Below the pieces are notes generated by a model, which worked only from the letters and a program-made list of their open reading frames with translations, had not been told where the DNA came from and ran no database searches. From Fodinibius salinus (GTDB lineage Bacteria > Bacteroidota > Rhodothermia > Balneolales > Balneolaceae), in the NCBI RefSeq assembly GCF_008124865.1, contig NZ_VNHY01000002.1, forward strand, positions 124,001 to 188,000: DNA of 64,000 bases. Reading direction: 5' to 3'. The position numbers were made by a program, and so were the translations under genes. Below are positions 18,080-25,686 of the stretch, one piece after another; the stretch's first letter is position 1; each line of letters opens with the position of its first letter.

Positions 18080-18745
18080 TTACATATTATTAAGCATTCC
18101 ATTTACAAACTTTATCTCATTCTCATTGACGGTATGGCCCATTTCCTTATAAATTTTTTTAGTAACATCAGCCTCAAGCTGGCTGAATATCTGCTCTGTC
18201 CGGTCCACCCGTTCTTGCGGAATATGGGGATCCCGATCGCTGCATCCCAAAAACACTGGTGTTTGTTTCAGTGACCCGCTGTAGTTTTGAGATTTTACTT
18301 CTTCACCAATCAATCCACCGCTGAATCCAACAATTCCGCCATAGTATTGTGGATGGCGCGCCGCAAACTCAGTAGTAAGGCAGGCACCTTGCGAAAATCC
18401 TAGTAACATAATCTTGTTCGTTGGTATACCGGCATTGTTAATTTGGGTAATTTCTTCATGGATAAACTGCAAACCACTGGATATACCCGGCTGATTCATC
18501 TCTTTGGGAGCTAAAAATGACCGGGGATACCATGTGTGCCTACTGGCCTGGATAGCCCGATAATGGATATCATCACGGGTAAATTCTTCGGCAAACAACA
18601 TCATGCTTTGGGCCGAAGCCCCGCGGCCATGAATGAGAATCATGCCAATATTAGCATCATCCATGGATACCCCACCGGTTACTACCGGCTGGTTTTGATG
18701 GGGACCGCTGAATGGATTGTCTGGATCAACTCGAAATAAAGACAT
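18080..18745 (-). CDS. MhqD-like alpha/beta hydrolase (phospholipase/carboxylesterase family)
   Basis: A 221-residue alpha/beta hydrolase. The oxyanion region is LIHGRGASAQSM (about residue 37), the nucleophile elbow is GFSQGACLT (Ser near 121), Asp lies in GCSDRDPHIP and the catalytic His in EMGHTV. Length and motifs fit the phospholipase/carboxylesterase group that includes MhqD of Bacillus subtilis, which is induced by quinones and catechols together with MhqO-type dioxygenases. Two such dioxygenase genes lie directly upstream here on the same strand, which strengthens the comparison. The true substrate is unknown. A short inverted-repeat element separates it from the next gene. Confidence 0.85.
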   Translation of the reverse strand: MSLFRVDPDNPFSGPHQNQPVVTGGVSMDDANIGMILIHGRGASAQSMMLFAEEFTRDDIHYRAIQASRHTWYPRSFLAPKEMNQPGISSGLQFIHEEITQINNAGIPTNKIMLLGFSQGACLTTEFAARHPQYYGGIVGFSGGLIGEEVKSQNYSGSLKQTPVFLGCSDRDPHIPQERVDRTEQIFSQLEADVTKKIYKEMGHTVNENEIKFVNGMLNNM

Positions 18746-18789
18746 TTAATTTATTTTGGAGCAAGGTATTGAAATTATGGCTTTTAAAG

Positions 18790-18872
18790 TCAATCCCCCC
18801 CCTTTTTAAGAGATTATCCCAGTATGAGTTAAAGCATCAAATTCCCCTGAAAAAGGAGGAGCGGGAGATTGA
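18790..18872. repeat. Short inverted-repeat element with TCAATC/GATTGA ends
   Basis: An 83-bp segment starts TCAATCCCCCC and ends GGGAGATTGA, so its ends are inverted copies. The right side (AAATTCCCCTGAAAAAGGAGG) resembles the right side of the elements at 25084-25178 and 25613-25648. I read it as a diverged member of the same MITE/REP-like family, placed between the hydrolase and dioxygenase genes. Confidence 0.5.
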
Positions 18873-18887
18873 AACACTAATAATTTT

Positions 18888-19820
18888 CTAAACTTCTATC
18901 GTGGGCAGTGCCGCTTCAATTTCTGTTCGACGAGTCTCATGCCAGGGCGTTAGCTCCAGTTTTTGAGCCTGATCCTCAGACGGATCGGAATTAACAAAAT
19001 AACCAGGACCGTGTGTAGCCATCTCAAATAGCACCCCGCCCGGCGTGCGATAATAGACAGACTTAAAAAAGTGCCGGTCAATAATTTCTGTCGGCTGCAA
19101 CCCAAATCGCAATACCTCATGACGCAATTCCTTCAGATCTTCAGCATCTTCTGTCTGAAAGGCTACATGATGTACAATGCCAGCCCCACTTTGTCCTTGG
19201 CTAAATGGCACTTCCTCAATAATGACAGAGTGGCCAAGCTCACTCTCAGTTTTGTAGAGGGTGGCATTCTCTTCCGAAGCAACCTTTTTAAATCCTAAGA
19301 TAGAAGTCAATACTTGTTCAGTATGATCCATCTCATGCAGCCGAAGAGTCGTACTCCAAAATCCCTGTATTTGATATTTATCCGGTACGGGAGACTTATT
19401 CCAACTTTTCAGATCAATTTTCTGGCCGTCAAATACCAAGTGCAACTGAAGCCCGTCCGGATCTTTAAATGAAAGATACTTCTTGCCAAATCGAATAAGA
19501 GGACCGCTGTATGGAATATTCTGTTCATCCAATCGCTCTTGCCAATAATCCAGCGAGCTTTCCGGTACGGCCAGAGAGACAGCTGTAGCTTCACCAGATC
19601 CGGAATCACCTTGCCGTGCCCGCGGCCAAGGGAAAAAAGTGAGACTAGATCCCGGACTTCCTTCAGAATTAGCATAAAAAAGATGGTACTTCGTTGGGTC
19701 ATCTTGATTGACTGTTTTCTTTACCATACGCATCCCCAGCTTTTTGACATAGAAATCGTAATTCTCTTGGGGGTCGCCGGCAATGACTGAAATATGATGC
19801 AGTCCGCGATATTTACTCAT
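18888..19820 (-). CDS. MhqO-like ring-cleaving dioxygenase, VOC fold (second copy)
   Basis: A 310-residue protein built from two glyoxalase/vicinal-oxygen-chelate halves. The first opens with GLHHISVIAGDPQENYDFYV and has FFPWPRARQG. The second carries VHHVAFQTED and GGVLFEMATHGPG, where His and Glu are expected to bind the metal. The size and duplicated VOC layout match the ring-cleaving dioxygenase (MhqO/LinE-like) family that opens hydroquinones or catechols. It lies 12 bp downstream of a paralogous gene of the same family, with similar motifs throughout, so the pair arose by tandem duplication and is co-transcribed. The aromatic substrate is not predictable. Confidence 0.88.
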   Translation of the reverse strand: MSKYRGLHHISVIAGDPQENYDFYVKKLGMRMVKKTVNQDDPTKYHLFYANSEGSPGSSLTFFPWPRARQGDSGSGEATAVSLAVPESSLDYWQERLDEQNIPYSGPLIRFGKKYLSFKDPDGLQLHLVFDGQKIDLKSWNKSPVPDKYQIQGFWSTTLRLHEMDHTEQVLTSILGFKKVASEENATLYKTESELGHSVIIEEVPFSQGQSGAGIVHHVAFQTEDAEDLKELRHEVLRFGLQPTEIIDRHFFKSVYYRTPGGVLFEMATHGPGYFVNSDPSEDQAQKLELTPWHETRRTEIEAALPTIEV

Positions 19821-19832
19821 ATACTATACTAA

Positions 19833-20759
19833 CTAATTGTTTAGTTCAGGTAAATCCGCCTCTAACTTGTGGCGGTAGGGTTCAAGATTATCGGGAAGCG
19901 TTAACGAACTTCCAAGGTCTTCCAAGTTTTCATCAACTGTAAAACCAGGAGGGTCAGTAGCCACTTCAAAAAGTATACCCCCCGGCTCATGAAAATATAC
20001 TGACTTAAAATAAGTTCGATCTTTCACTTCCGTCAGATGATAACCTTTGTGGTACAATTGTTCACATATAGCTTGTTGCTCTTGTTCATCTTCAGATCGA
20101 AAAGCAATGTGATGCACTGTACCTCTCCCAGCCCGGCCATTGGGTTGAAACTGGTCAATGACTTCAATCACAGAACCTATTTCAGAACCAGAAGTATAAT
20201 AATACCTATTATCTAACTGGTCGGTTAACTCAAATCCCAACTCGTATTCCAGCAATCTCCCTGTGCCCTCATAATTTTTCTCTGCCAGGCTAACCCCATG
20301 GATACCCCTAATGGCGTGCTTCTGTGGGACTACACCTTCACCCCACCCTTCTGTACCATCAACGCCGGGCGAAAACACTAGTTCAACGTAGAGTCCATCA
20401 GGATCTTGAAAACCTATTACTTCTTTGCCAAAACGTTCGAAAGGATCTTCAAAACTGACATCCTGATCCTCAAGATGTTCAATCCAAAATTGTTTGGATG
20501 TAGTGGGAACAGCGAATGCAACAGACACTACCTGCCCGCGGTCGGGCTTTCCTTTTTGCATATGCGGCCAGGTAAAAAATGTGATAATGCTTCCGGGATC
20601 TCCCGACTCATTGCCATAATATAGGTGGTAGGACGACGGGTCATCAAAATTGACTGTTTTCTTTACCAAGCGAAGTCCCATTACTTGGGTATAAAATTCA
20701 TAATTCCGTTGAGGATCACCGGCTATTGCGGTAATATGATGTATTCCTTTTTCTGCCAT
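19833..20759 (-). CDS. MhqO-like ring-cleaving dioxygenase, VOC fold (first copy)
   Basis: A 308-residue paralogue of the next gene, with the same two VOC halves: GIHHITAIAGDPQRNYEFYT near the N-terminus, FFTWPHMQKG, then VHHIAFRSEDEQEQQ and GGILFEVATDPPGF, containing the predicted metal ligands. It is the promoter-proximal gene of the mhq-like block (dioxygenase, dioxygenase, hydrolase). A 30-bp palindrome 31 bp upstream of its ATG and a minus-strand TAnnTTTG box upstream of that indicate a repressor-controlled promoter. In Bacillus the equivalent genes respond to quinone stress through MhqR (MarR family). No such regulator gene is adjacent here. Confidence 0.88.
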   Translation of the reverse strand: MAEKGIHHITAIAGDPQRNYEFYTQVMGLRLVKKTVNFDDPSSYHLYYGNESGDPGSIITFFTWPHMQKGKPDRGQVVSVAFAVPTTSKQFWIEHLEDQDVSFEDPFERFGKEVIGFQDPDGLYVELVFSPGVDGTEGWGEGVVPQKHAIRGIHGVSLAEKNYEGTGRLLEYELGFELTDQLDNRYYYTSGSEIGSVIEVIDQFQPNGRAGRGTVHHIAFRSEDEQEQQAICEQLYHKGYHLTEVKDRTYFKSVYFHEPGGILFEVATDPPGFTVDENLEDLGSSLTLPDNLEPYRHKLEADLPELNN

Positions 20760-20789
20760 GTCTTAAGATTTTTACTAATACAGCTAAAA

Positions 20790-20819
20790 CCATATTAGTT
20801 CAATATCAAACTAATATGG
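20790..20819. promoter_or_regulatory. 30-bp palindromic operator candidate of the dioxygenase operon
   Basis: The arms CCATATTAGTT and AACTAATATGG (11 bp each) match perfectly around an 8-nt centre (CAATATCA), which is itself nearly symmetric. The site lies 31-60 bp upstream of the first dioxygenase ATG. Its length and symmetry suit a dimeric repressor, for example a MarR/MhqR-type quinone sensor, but its sequence is not the Bacillus MhqR box. A partly decayed copy lies at 21447-21472. Confidence 0.6.
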
Positions 20820-20900
20820 CAATTCATTAATTCCAATTTTATCTAACGATTTGTACACTCAAAGGTAAGAAAGTTAAATGATGATTTTTGAAATGGAAGG
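20790..20900. repeat. Direct repeat, copy 1 (duplicated operator/leader region)
   Basis: About 111 bp that recur at 21445-21556 with roughly 15 differences. A 50-bp core running from TAATTCCAATTTT to GAAAGTTAA has a single change. It contains the palindrome and, on the minus strand, TACCTTTG (20864-20857 region), which fits a TAnnTTTG -7 box for the dioxygenase operon. The two copies flank a lone membrane-protein gene. Confidence 0.85.
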
Positions 20901-20964
20901 GTTTCGATTAGATGTACTTTAATTTTGAATAGTTATAAAAATTAATTTTAAGACTTCATATCCA

Positions 20965-21324
20965 ATGGATAAAAATATAATATCCAAAACAGCTCTTGGT
21001 GGTGCGGTAGCCGCACCACCAATTATATTACTCGCTTTCATTGCCGATGCCCCAAATTTTGAGTTGTACTTGAATATTTTTTCAGGGGCTTTTTTGATAT
21101 TCATCTTTTTGCACTGGTTTTTTCGTGATGATGAATTCGATAAACTGGAAGCAATTAAAAGATCAATCAACATACTATATTTTTATTATGCTATCATAGT
21201 TTTCGTGGCTAAGGTAGAGCAGCTATATATATTAATGTTTATGACGTTAGGACTCTTTGGCCTAACTTATTTTATAAGCAACTTAGTTAGTATTTTAGAA
21301 TTAGAAAAAGAAGATGAAAGTTAA
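20965..21324 (+). CDS. Small membrane protein of unknown function
   Basis: A 119-residue protein with four hydrophobic segments (about residues 15-30, 34-51, 68-83 and 86-108) and a short acidic tail (ILELEKEDES). A charged loop HWFFRDDEFDKLEAIKRS lies in the middle. I recognise no family. The gene sits alone between two direct repeats of the dioxygenase upstream region (20790-20900 and 21445-21556). This suggests that it arrived by, or was created in, a local duplication or insertion event. The nearby sequence is more AT-rich than the neighbouring enzyme genes. Confidence 0.6.
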   Translation: MDKNIISKTALGGAVAAPPIILLAFIADAPNFELYLNIFSGAFLIFIFLHWFFRDDEFDKLEAIKRSINILYFYYAIIVFVAKVEQLYILMFMTLGLFGLTYFISNLVSILELEKEDES

Positions 21325-21444
21325 AGCCTAGAACCAATCGCAATAACCCTGCCTATCACATTTATAAAACTTCCTTAAAGAAGTTGGGATGTGAACTAAT
21401 CGTTATGTGGTGGATTCCTATATTAGACATCAGAAATTTGTATT

Positions 21445-21556
21445 TCTATATAGTTCAATATTAAACTAATATGTCGATTAAGTAATTCCAATTTTGTCTA
21501 ACGATTTGTACACTCAAAGGTAAGAAAGTTAACTAATGATTTTTTGAAATAGCAGG
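21445..21556. repeat. Direct repeat, copy 2, upstream of the patatin gene
   Basis: The second copy of the 20790-20900 segment ends 7 bp before the patatin ATG. Its palindrome is partly eroded (left arm ATATAGTT, right arm AACTAATAT), and the 50-bp core is almost unchanged. The patatin gene may therefore have kept or gained the control signals of the dioxygenase operon. Confidence 0.85.
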
Positions 21557-21562
21557 ACACTA

Positions 21563-22366
21563 ATGAAAGAAACAATTGAAAAGCTCTGGAATGGTAAAAA
21601 ATCGGAGAAAAAAATAGGACTGGCGCTGGGTGGCGGTGCAGCGTTGGGGGCTGCCCACGTAGGAGTATTACGGGCATTGGAAAAATCTGAAGTCGAGATT
21701 GACTACATAGCAGGTACCAGCATTGGGGCTATGGTAGGAGCATTTTATGCATTTGGCATGCCGGTAGATAAAATTGAAGATATTGCCCTGGATATTGATT
21801 GGCCGGATGTTTCCGGACTTGCCCTTTCTAAAATGGGCCTGTTGACTAATAATGCCATGGGTGAACAACTCGACAAACATTTAGGAGATGTGAAGTTTAA
21901 TGAGGCTAATATTCCTTTTGCAGCAGTGGCAACGGATATTTCAAATGGAGAAAAAGTTATTCTTAAGAAAGGAGACGTATCGGATGCGGTAAAGGCCAGC
22001 ACCTGTATTCCGGTACTTTTTGAACCTGTGGAAATTGATGGTCGATTATTGGTAGATGGTGGATTAAGAGAAAGTGTTCCTCTTTCAGCTATTCTGGATA
22101 TGGGAGCAGATTTTAAAATCGGTGTAGACCTTAATGCATACAGAAATTATGAACGTCCAGAGAATATTTTGGACATCCTGAATAATACTCTTGAAATTGC
22201 ACTTAAGCATTTGGCAAATGTGAATCGGAATAACATTGATCTGCTAATCCAACCTAAACTAGCACAGTTTAGCCGTTCGGAAACAGAAAATACGGCCGAG
22301 ATGATAGAAAGAGGATTTCAGGCGGCTGAAGATTCGTTAAAAAGAAAGACAGGGAAAGTCGATTAA
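21563..22366 (+). CDS. Patatin-like phospholipase (RssA type)
   Basis: A 267-residue bacterial patatin domain. It has the glycine-rich oxyanion loop LALGGGAALGAAHVGVLRAL (residues 21-40), the nucleophile elbow GTSIGAMVG (Ser near residue 55) and the catalytic Asp in the DGGLRESVP motif (near 157). These form a Ser-Asp dyad that hydrolyses acyl-ester lipids. There is no signal peptide or barrel domain, so it is probably cytosolic or membrane-associated, like E. coli RssA. Its upstream region is the second copy of a duplicated operator segment. Its stop codon overlaps the stop codon of the convergent SDR gene (shared TTAA). Confidence 0.9.
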   Translation: MKETIEKLWNGKKSEKKIGLALGGGAALGAAHVGVLRALEKSEVEIDYIAGTSIGAMVGAFYAFGMPVDKIEDIALDIDWPDVSGLALSKMGLLTNNAMGEQLDKHLGDVKFNEANIPFAAVATDISNGEKVILKKGDVSDAVKASTCIPVLFEPVEIDGRLLVDGGLRESVPLSAILDMGADFKIGVDLNAYRNYERPENILDILNNTLEIALKHLANVNRNNIDLLIQPKLAQFSRSETENTAEMIERGFQAAEDSLKRKTGKVD

Positions 22367-23085
22367 CTCTTTCCATACACTGTAACGACACTACCGCGTG
22401 TTACCTCATTTTCTGGAGAGACAAGATGTGCAATTTGTTTAGCCAGCTGCTGGGGATTCGGCCAGTCTTCAAAATTAGCATCTGGCATGGCATCACGATT
22501 TTGGGGAGTGTCAATAACAGAGGGCGCAATAGCATTCACAAGGATATCATCCTCAACTACTTCGGCAGCCAAAGATTCGGTCAACGCTGCAACTCCGGCT
22601 TTGGCAACAGTGTAGGCCGTCATCCCTTTACCTTGTCGCGGTTCTAAGGCAGGACGTGCAGCAATATTGACAATTCGTCCGCCTGAATAGCCAGATGACC
22701 GCATAGCTTGAACCGCAGTGCGACATGAATTATAACAAGTCACCGTGTTTAACTGAATCTGCTTGTTGAAATCCGTAAGCGGAGTATCTTCAATATTTCC
22801 CACCCCGAATCCGCCGGCAATGTGGATGGATCCCCAAAGCGGTCCCTGGTATTCAATAGCATCCTTATAAAAAGATTGAGCTCGTTCTTCATCCGTTAGA
22901 TCAATACCAGCTTGTGTAAAAACATTCTCGTGACTGCTCAACTCAAACGTTTCTTGCTCAGCCTCGTTAAAACAAGGCACGCTGCAGGGAGCACCCGAGC
23001 CTGCCAATAACTGAACCACGGCAGAACCTAAAACACCAGCTCCACCTGTAATCACAATGTGTCGATCATCAAAGTTAAAACCCAT
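22363..23085 (-). CDS. Short-chain dehydrogenase/reductase with atypical active site
   Basis: A 240-residue SDR. The cofactor loop is ITGGAGVLGSAVVQLLAGSG (residues 12-31), then HIAGGFGVGN in place of the usual NNAG, and the YxxxK pair is in AYTVAKAGVAALT (about residues 157-161). The catalytic Ser normally found before Tyr (NISS) is replaced by NIAARPALEPRQGKG, a variant I have seen in a subgroup of SDRs. Substrate and direction are therefore unclear. It is convergent with the patatin gene, and both stop codons share the same four bases. Upstream lies an AT-rich gap before the toxin-antitoxin pair. Confidence 0.85.
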   Translation of the reverse strand: MGFNFDDRHIVITGGAGVLGSAVVQLLAGSGAPCSVPCFNEAEQETFELSSHENVFTQAGIDLTDEERAQSFYKDAIEYQGPLWGSIHIAGGFGVGNIEDTPLTDFNKQIQLNTVTCYNSCRTAVQAMRSSGYSGGRIVNIAARPALEPRQGKGMTAYTVAKAGVAALTESLAAEVVEDDILVNAIAPSVIDTPQNRDAMPDANFEDWPNPQQLAKQIAHLVSPENEVTRGSVVTVYGKS

Positions 23086-23251
23086 TAGTCAATTATTTTA
23101 GTTAAGATGCTTTTCATCAATATTTACCAACAAATTCTACCAGAAAAAAGGTCAAAAAACTGTTAATTCTCTTGCATAAGTTAATATTAATGTGAATATC
23201 AGTTTAGATAATTTTATTTTAATTAGTAGGTAATCAATTAAGATAAAGAAA

Positions 23252-23425
23252 ATGGCTAACGTAATAAGTCTCAAAAAAAGTGAAGATATTGAGCAGCTGA
23301 AGGAAACATTAGATTTTGCTCAAAATATTATTGACGGAATCAGCGCACGAAAATACTCTGGTACCATCACGCTTAAAGAAGATCCCGTTGCCTATCAAAA
23401 ACGAATCAGAGATGAGTGGAATTAG
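23252..23425 (+). CDS. Small antitoxin-like protein preceding a PIN-domain toxin
   Basis: A 57-residue gene of my own reading, from ATG 23252 (after AGATAAAGAAA) to TAG 23423-23425. The protein starts MANVISLKKSEDIEQLKETL, continues through DFAQNIIDGISARKY and SGTITLKEDPVAYQKR, and ends RDEWN. It is small, charged and helical at the N-terminus, with a short C-terminal segment that could bind the toxin. Its stop overlaps the GTG start of the PIN gene (TAGTG), which is classic type-II toxin-antitoxin coupling. I do not recognise a specific antitoxin superfamily. The call rests on size, position and coupling. Confidence 0.7.
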   Translation: MANVISLKKSEDIEQLKETLDFAQNIIDGISARKYSGTITLKEDPVAYQKRIRDEWN

Positions 23426-23787
23426 TGAACATACTCATTGATACGAATATTGCTCTTTACTTTTTAACAGGGGATAAAAAGCTGACTAACCTACTTGATA
23501 ATGCAATCATCTATTTATCTTTTATTTCTGAACTGGAGTTACTTTCCTACCCCGAACTCGATAACAAAGAACAAGAATCAATCAATAATTTCATTCAGGA
23601 ATGCGTAGTTGTTGATATCAATCCCCCTATTAAACAAAAGACAATTACCATTTGGCAACAATCAAATATCAAACTGCCTGATACCATTATTGCCGCAACG
23701 GCAATTTCTAAACAACTCCCTTTTCTATCGGCAGATAAAGATTTTGCACAAGTTCACGATCTACAATTGTTTTCATATGAACTATAA
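23425..23787 (+). CDS. PIN-domain ribonuclease toxin (VapC-like)
   Basis: The 120-residue PIN domain begins at GTG 23425, giving (V)NILIDTNIALYFLTGD, the expected first strand with the catalytic Asp6. A longer reading from GTG 23416 adds three residues. The other acidic positions appear in SELELLSYPEL (Glu near 36), LPDTIIAATAI and FLSADKDFAQV. Together they form the metal site of a Mg-dependent endoribonuclease. VapC-type toxins cut specific RNAs and are held inactive by the antitoxin encoded immediately upstream. The gene ends 33 bp before the M48 protease gene, which may be transcribed with it. Confidence 0.85.
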   Translation: MNILIDTNIALYFLTGDKKLTNLLDNAIIYLSFISELELLSYPELDNKEQESINNFIQECVVVDINPPIKQKTITIWQQSNIKLPDTIIAATAISKQLPFLSADKDFAQVHDLQLFSYEL

Positions 23788-23820
23788 TACTTTAAAGATC
23801 TTCAACATTTAATAATTGAT

Positions 23821-25050
23821 ATGAATATTTTTGCCATCATCATTTTAGCTACGCTGGGCATTGACTTTCTGCTTAATCTGGCAGCCGACTTTTACAATCT
23901 TAAATCACTGGACAAGGGATTACCCAATGAATTCAGTGATGTCTATGACGAAGAAACCTATGATAAATCCCAGCGCTACACCAAGGTTCGAACCAAGTTT
24001 GGTATACTGACCTCGGCTTTTAATCTGGTGATACTGCTAGTTTTCTGGTTTGCGGGTGGTTTTAACTGGCTGGACGGGCTCATCCGCAGCTGGGAGCTTG
24101 GCACCATCTGGACGGGCCTGGCATATATTGGAACCCTGCTGCTTGCCAAAAGTATACTTTCACTACCCTTTAGCTTGTATTCCACTTTTGTAATTGAAGA
24201 AAAGTTCGGGTTTAACGAAACAACCCTAAAGACCTTTGTTTTAGATCTGGTAAAAGGTCTTGGGCTAGGTATTCTGCTTGGCGGTCCCTTGCTAGCAGGT
24301 ATCCTGGCTTTCTTTACGTTTATTGACCAATATGCATGGCTGTATGCATGGGGAGCGGTTACTGCTTTTACACTGATCATTCAGTTTGTTGCCCCACGAT
24401 GGATTATGCCATTATTCAATGATTTTGAACCCCTTGAGGAAGGCGACTTACGGCAGAAAATCCGGAAATATGCCGATAAAGTTAATTTTGCACTCGAGGG
24501 AGTGTATGTGATGGACGGATCCAAGCGCAGCAGCAAATCTAATGCCTTCTTTACAGGGTTCGGGAAAAACAAACGCATAGCACTGTATGACACACTGATC
24601 GAAAATCACACTGAAAACGAACTGGTAGCGGTACTAGCTCACGAAATTGGTCACTATAAAAAGAAGCATATTTTTAAAAATATGGCTATCAGCATTGCCC
24701 AAACGGGTATTATGTTTTTTCTACTCTCAGTGTTCCTCAACTCACAGGGATTATATGATGCTTTTTATATGGAACAAATTTCTATTTATACGGGGCTTAT
24801 TTTCTTTGGAATGCTCTATGCTCCCATTGATATGATTGTATCCGTCTTTATGCAGGTACTTTCGCGAAAATACGAATTTGAGGCTGATGAATTTGCTTCG
24901 ACAACCTACCAGAAAGAACCAATGATTGAAGCTTTGAAAAAGTTATCTAAGGATAATCTTTCGAATCTTACCCCTCATCCATTTTATGTGTTCCTTAATT
25001 ATTCACATCCGCCAGTGCTGGAACGTATTGAAACCATAAAGAAAAACTAA
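23821..25050 (+). CDS. M48-family CaaX-type zinc metalloprotease (Ste24-like)
   Basis: A 409-residue integral membrane peptidase. It has several N-terminal helices, then the zinc motif HEIGHYKKKH (residues about 275-284) and the third ligand in YEFEADEFAS (Glu near 352). The N-terminal extension with YDKSQRYTKVRTKFG resembles the Ste24/CAAX prenyl protease 1 branch rather than HtpX. Bacterial members sit in the inner membrane, with the active site in a membrane-enclosed chamber, and are linked to membrane protein quality control. Bacteria do not use CaaX prenylation as eukaryotes do, so the substrate is unknown. It is followed by the repeat/DUF559 segment. Confidence 0.92.
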   Translation: MNIFAIIILATLGIDFLLNLAADFYNLKSLDKGLPNEFSDVYDEETYDKSQRYTKVRTKFGILTSAFNLVILLVFWFAGGFNWLDGLIRSWELGTIWTGLAYIGTLLLAKSILSLPFSLYSTFVIEEKFGFNETTLKTFVLDLVKGLGLGILLGGPLLAGILAFFTFIDQYAWLYAWGAVTAFTLIIQFVAPRWIMPLFNDFEPLEEGDLRQKIRKYADKVNFALEGVYVMDGSKRSSKSNAFFTGFGKNKRIALYDTLIENHTENELVAVLAHEIGHYKKKHIFKNMAISIAQTGIMFFLLSVFLNSQGLYDAFYMEQISIYTGLIFFGMLYAPIDMIVSVFMQVLSRKYEFEADEFASTTYQKEPMIEALKKLSKDNLSNLTPHPFYVFLNYSHPPVLERIETIKKN

Positions 25051-25083
25051 AAAGAAGAATAGAAGTATTGAATTTATTGCAGT

Positions 25084-25178
25084 TCAATCTCCCTCAATCC
25101 TCTTCTCCAAGAGGAACTTTACGATTCCGTAGTCCAAACAAAGAGTTCCTCCTTAGAAAAGGAGGGCAGGAGGATTGA
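25084..25178. repeat. Inverted-repeat element, copy A (overlaps the DUF559 gene end)
   Basis: A 95-bp element starts TCAATCTCCCTCAATCC and ends GGCAGGAGGATTGA. Its halves are imperfect inverted copies, with internal hairpin arms such as AAGAGGAACTTT against AAAGAGTTCCTCCTT. It aligns along its whole length with the copy at 25687-25800. The last 19 codons and stop of the DUF559 gene (25178-25119) are written by this element, starting exactly at its right end. Confidence 0.8.
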
Positions 25179-25547
25179 TTTAATTATTTGCCAGGCAGAT
25201 AATTTTCCAGTACCCTGATTACATTCTCTAAACCATTGTACTTCCCGCTCTGAAAATCGCACAGTGGTATATCCAAGCTCTTCTAATTTTTTATCTCGTA
25301 GTTTATCCTCTTCATGTTTGAATTTATGAGAGTATCCATCTACTTCGATAACCAACTTTAGTTTGCGGGAAATGAAATCGACGATGTAGTCATCAATACA
25401 AAACTGACGGTTAAACTGGTATCCATGAAACTTTTTTGCTCGTAAAACTTCGCTCCAAAGTATAGCCTCTCCCTTAGTGCCATCTTTCCGAAGCTTCCGG
25501 GCCAGTTCTTTATGCTTTTTGTTGTAGTTTGATTTGTTTTTATCCAT
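25119..25547 (-). CDS. DUF559 (Vsr/restriction-endonuclease-like fold) protein
   Basis: A 142-residue protein with the DUF559 signature: N-terminal ARKLRKDGTKGEAILWSEVLRA, then FNRQFCIDDYIVDFISRKL, VIEVDGYSHKF and LGYTTVRFSEREV. The Asp in YIVDF and the Glu in VIEVDG line up with the metal-binding residues of the very-short-patch-repair/PD-(D/E)XK-like fold, so a nuclease activity is plausible. DUF559 proteins are not experimentally understood as far as I know. The C-terminal tail (SILLPSFSKEELFVWTTES) is encoded by inverted-repeat copy A, and related repeats lie on the upstream side, so the gene is embedded in a repeat cluster. Confidence 0.85.
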   Translation of the reverse strand: MDKNKSNYNKKHKELARKLRKDGTKGEAILWSEVLRAKKFHGYQFNRQFCIDDYIVDFISRKLKLVIEVDGYSHKFKHEEDKLRDKKLEELGYTTVRFSEREVQWFRECNQGTGKLSAWQIIKSILLPSFSKEELFVWTTES

Positions 25548-25612
25548 TATCTCTTGATGTTTTCTGGTTGTAATCTCTTTTCTTTCTTTGAAGTATTTTT
25601 AATGTAATAAAT

Positions 25613-25648
25613 GGGTTCTTGCTTAGAAAAGGTAGGCAGAAGGATTGA
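25613..25648. repeat. Partial inverted-repeat element, copy B (right half only)
   Basis: The segment GGGTTCTTGCTTAGAAAAGG through AGAAGGATTGA matches the right side of copy A (AGAGTTCCTCCTTAGAAAAGG through AGGATTGA) with few changes. The left half is absent, so this is a truncated relic between copies A and C. Confidence 0.65.
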
Positions 25649-25686
25649 TCTTTCCGCTAAATAGATAAATTATGAGTTACATGTGG

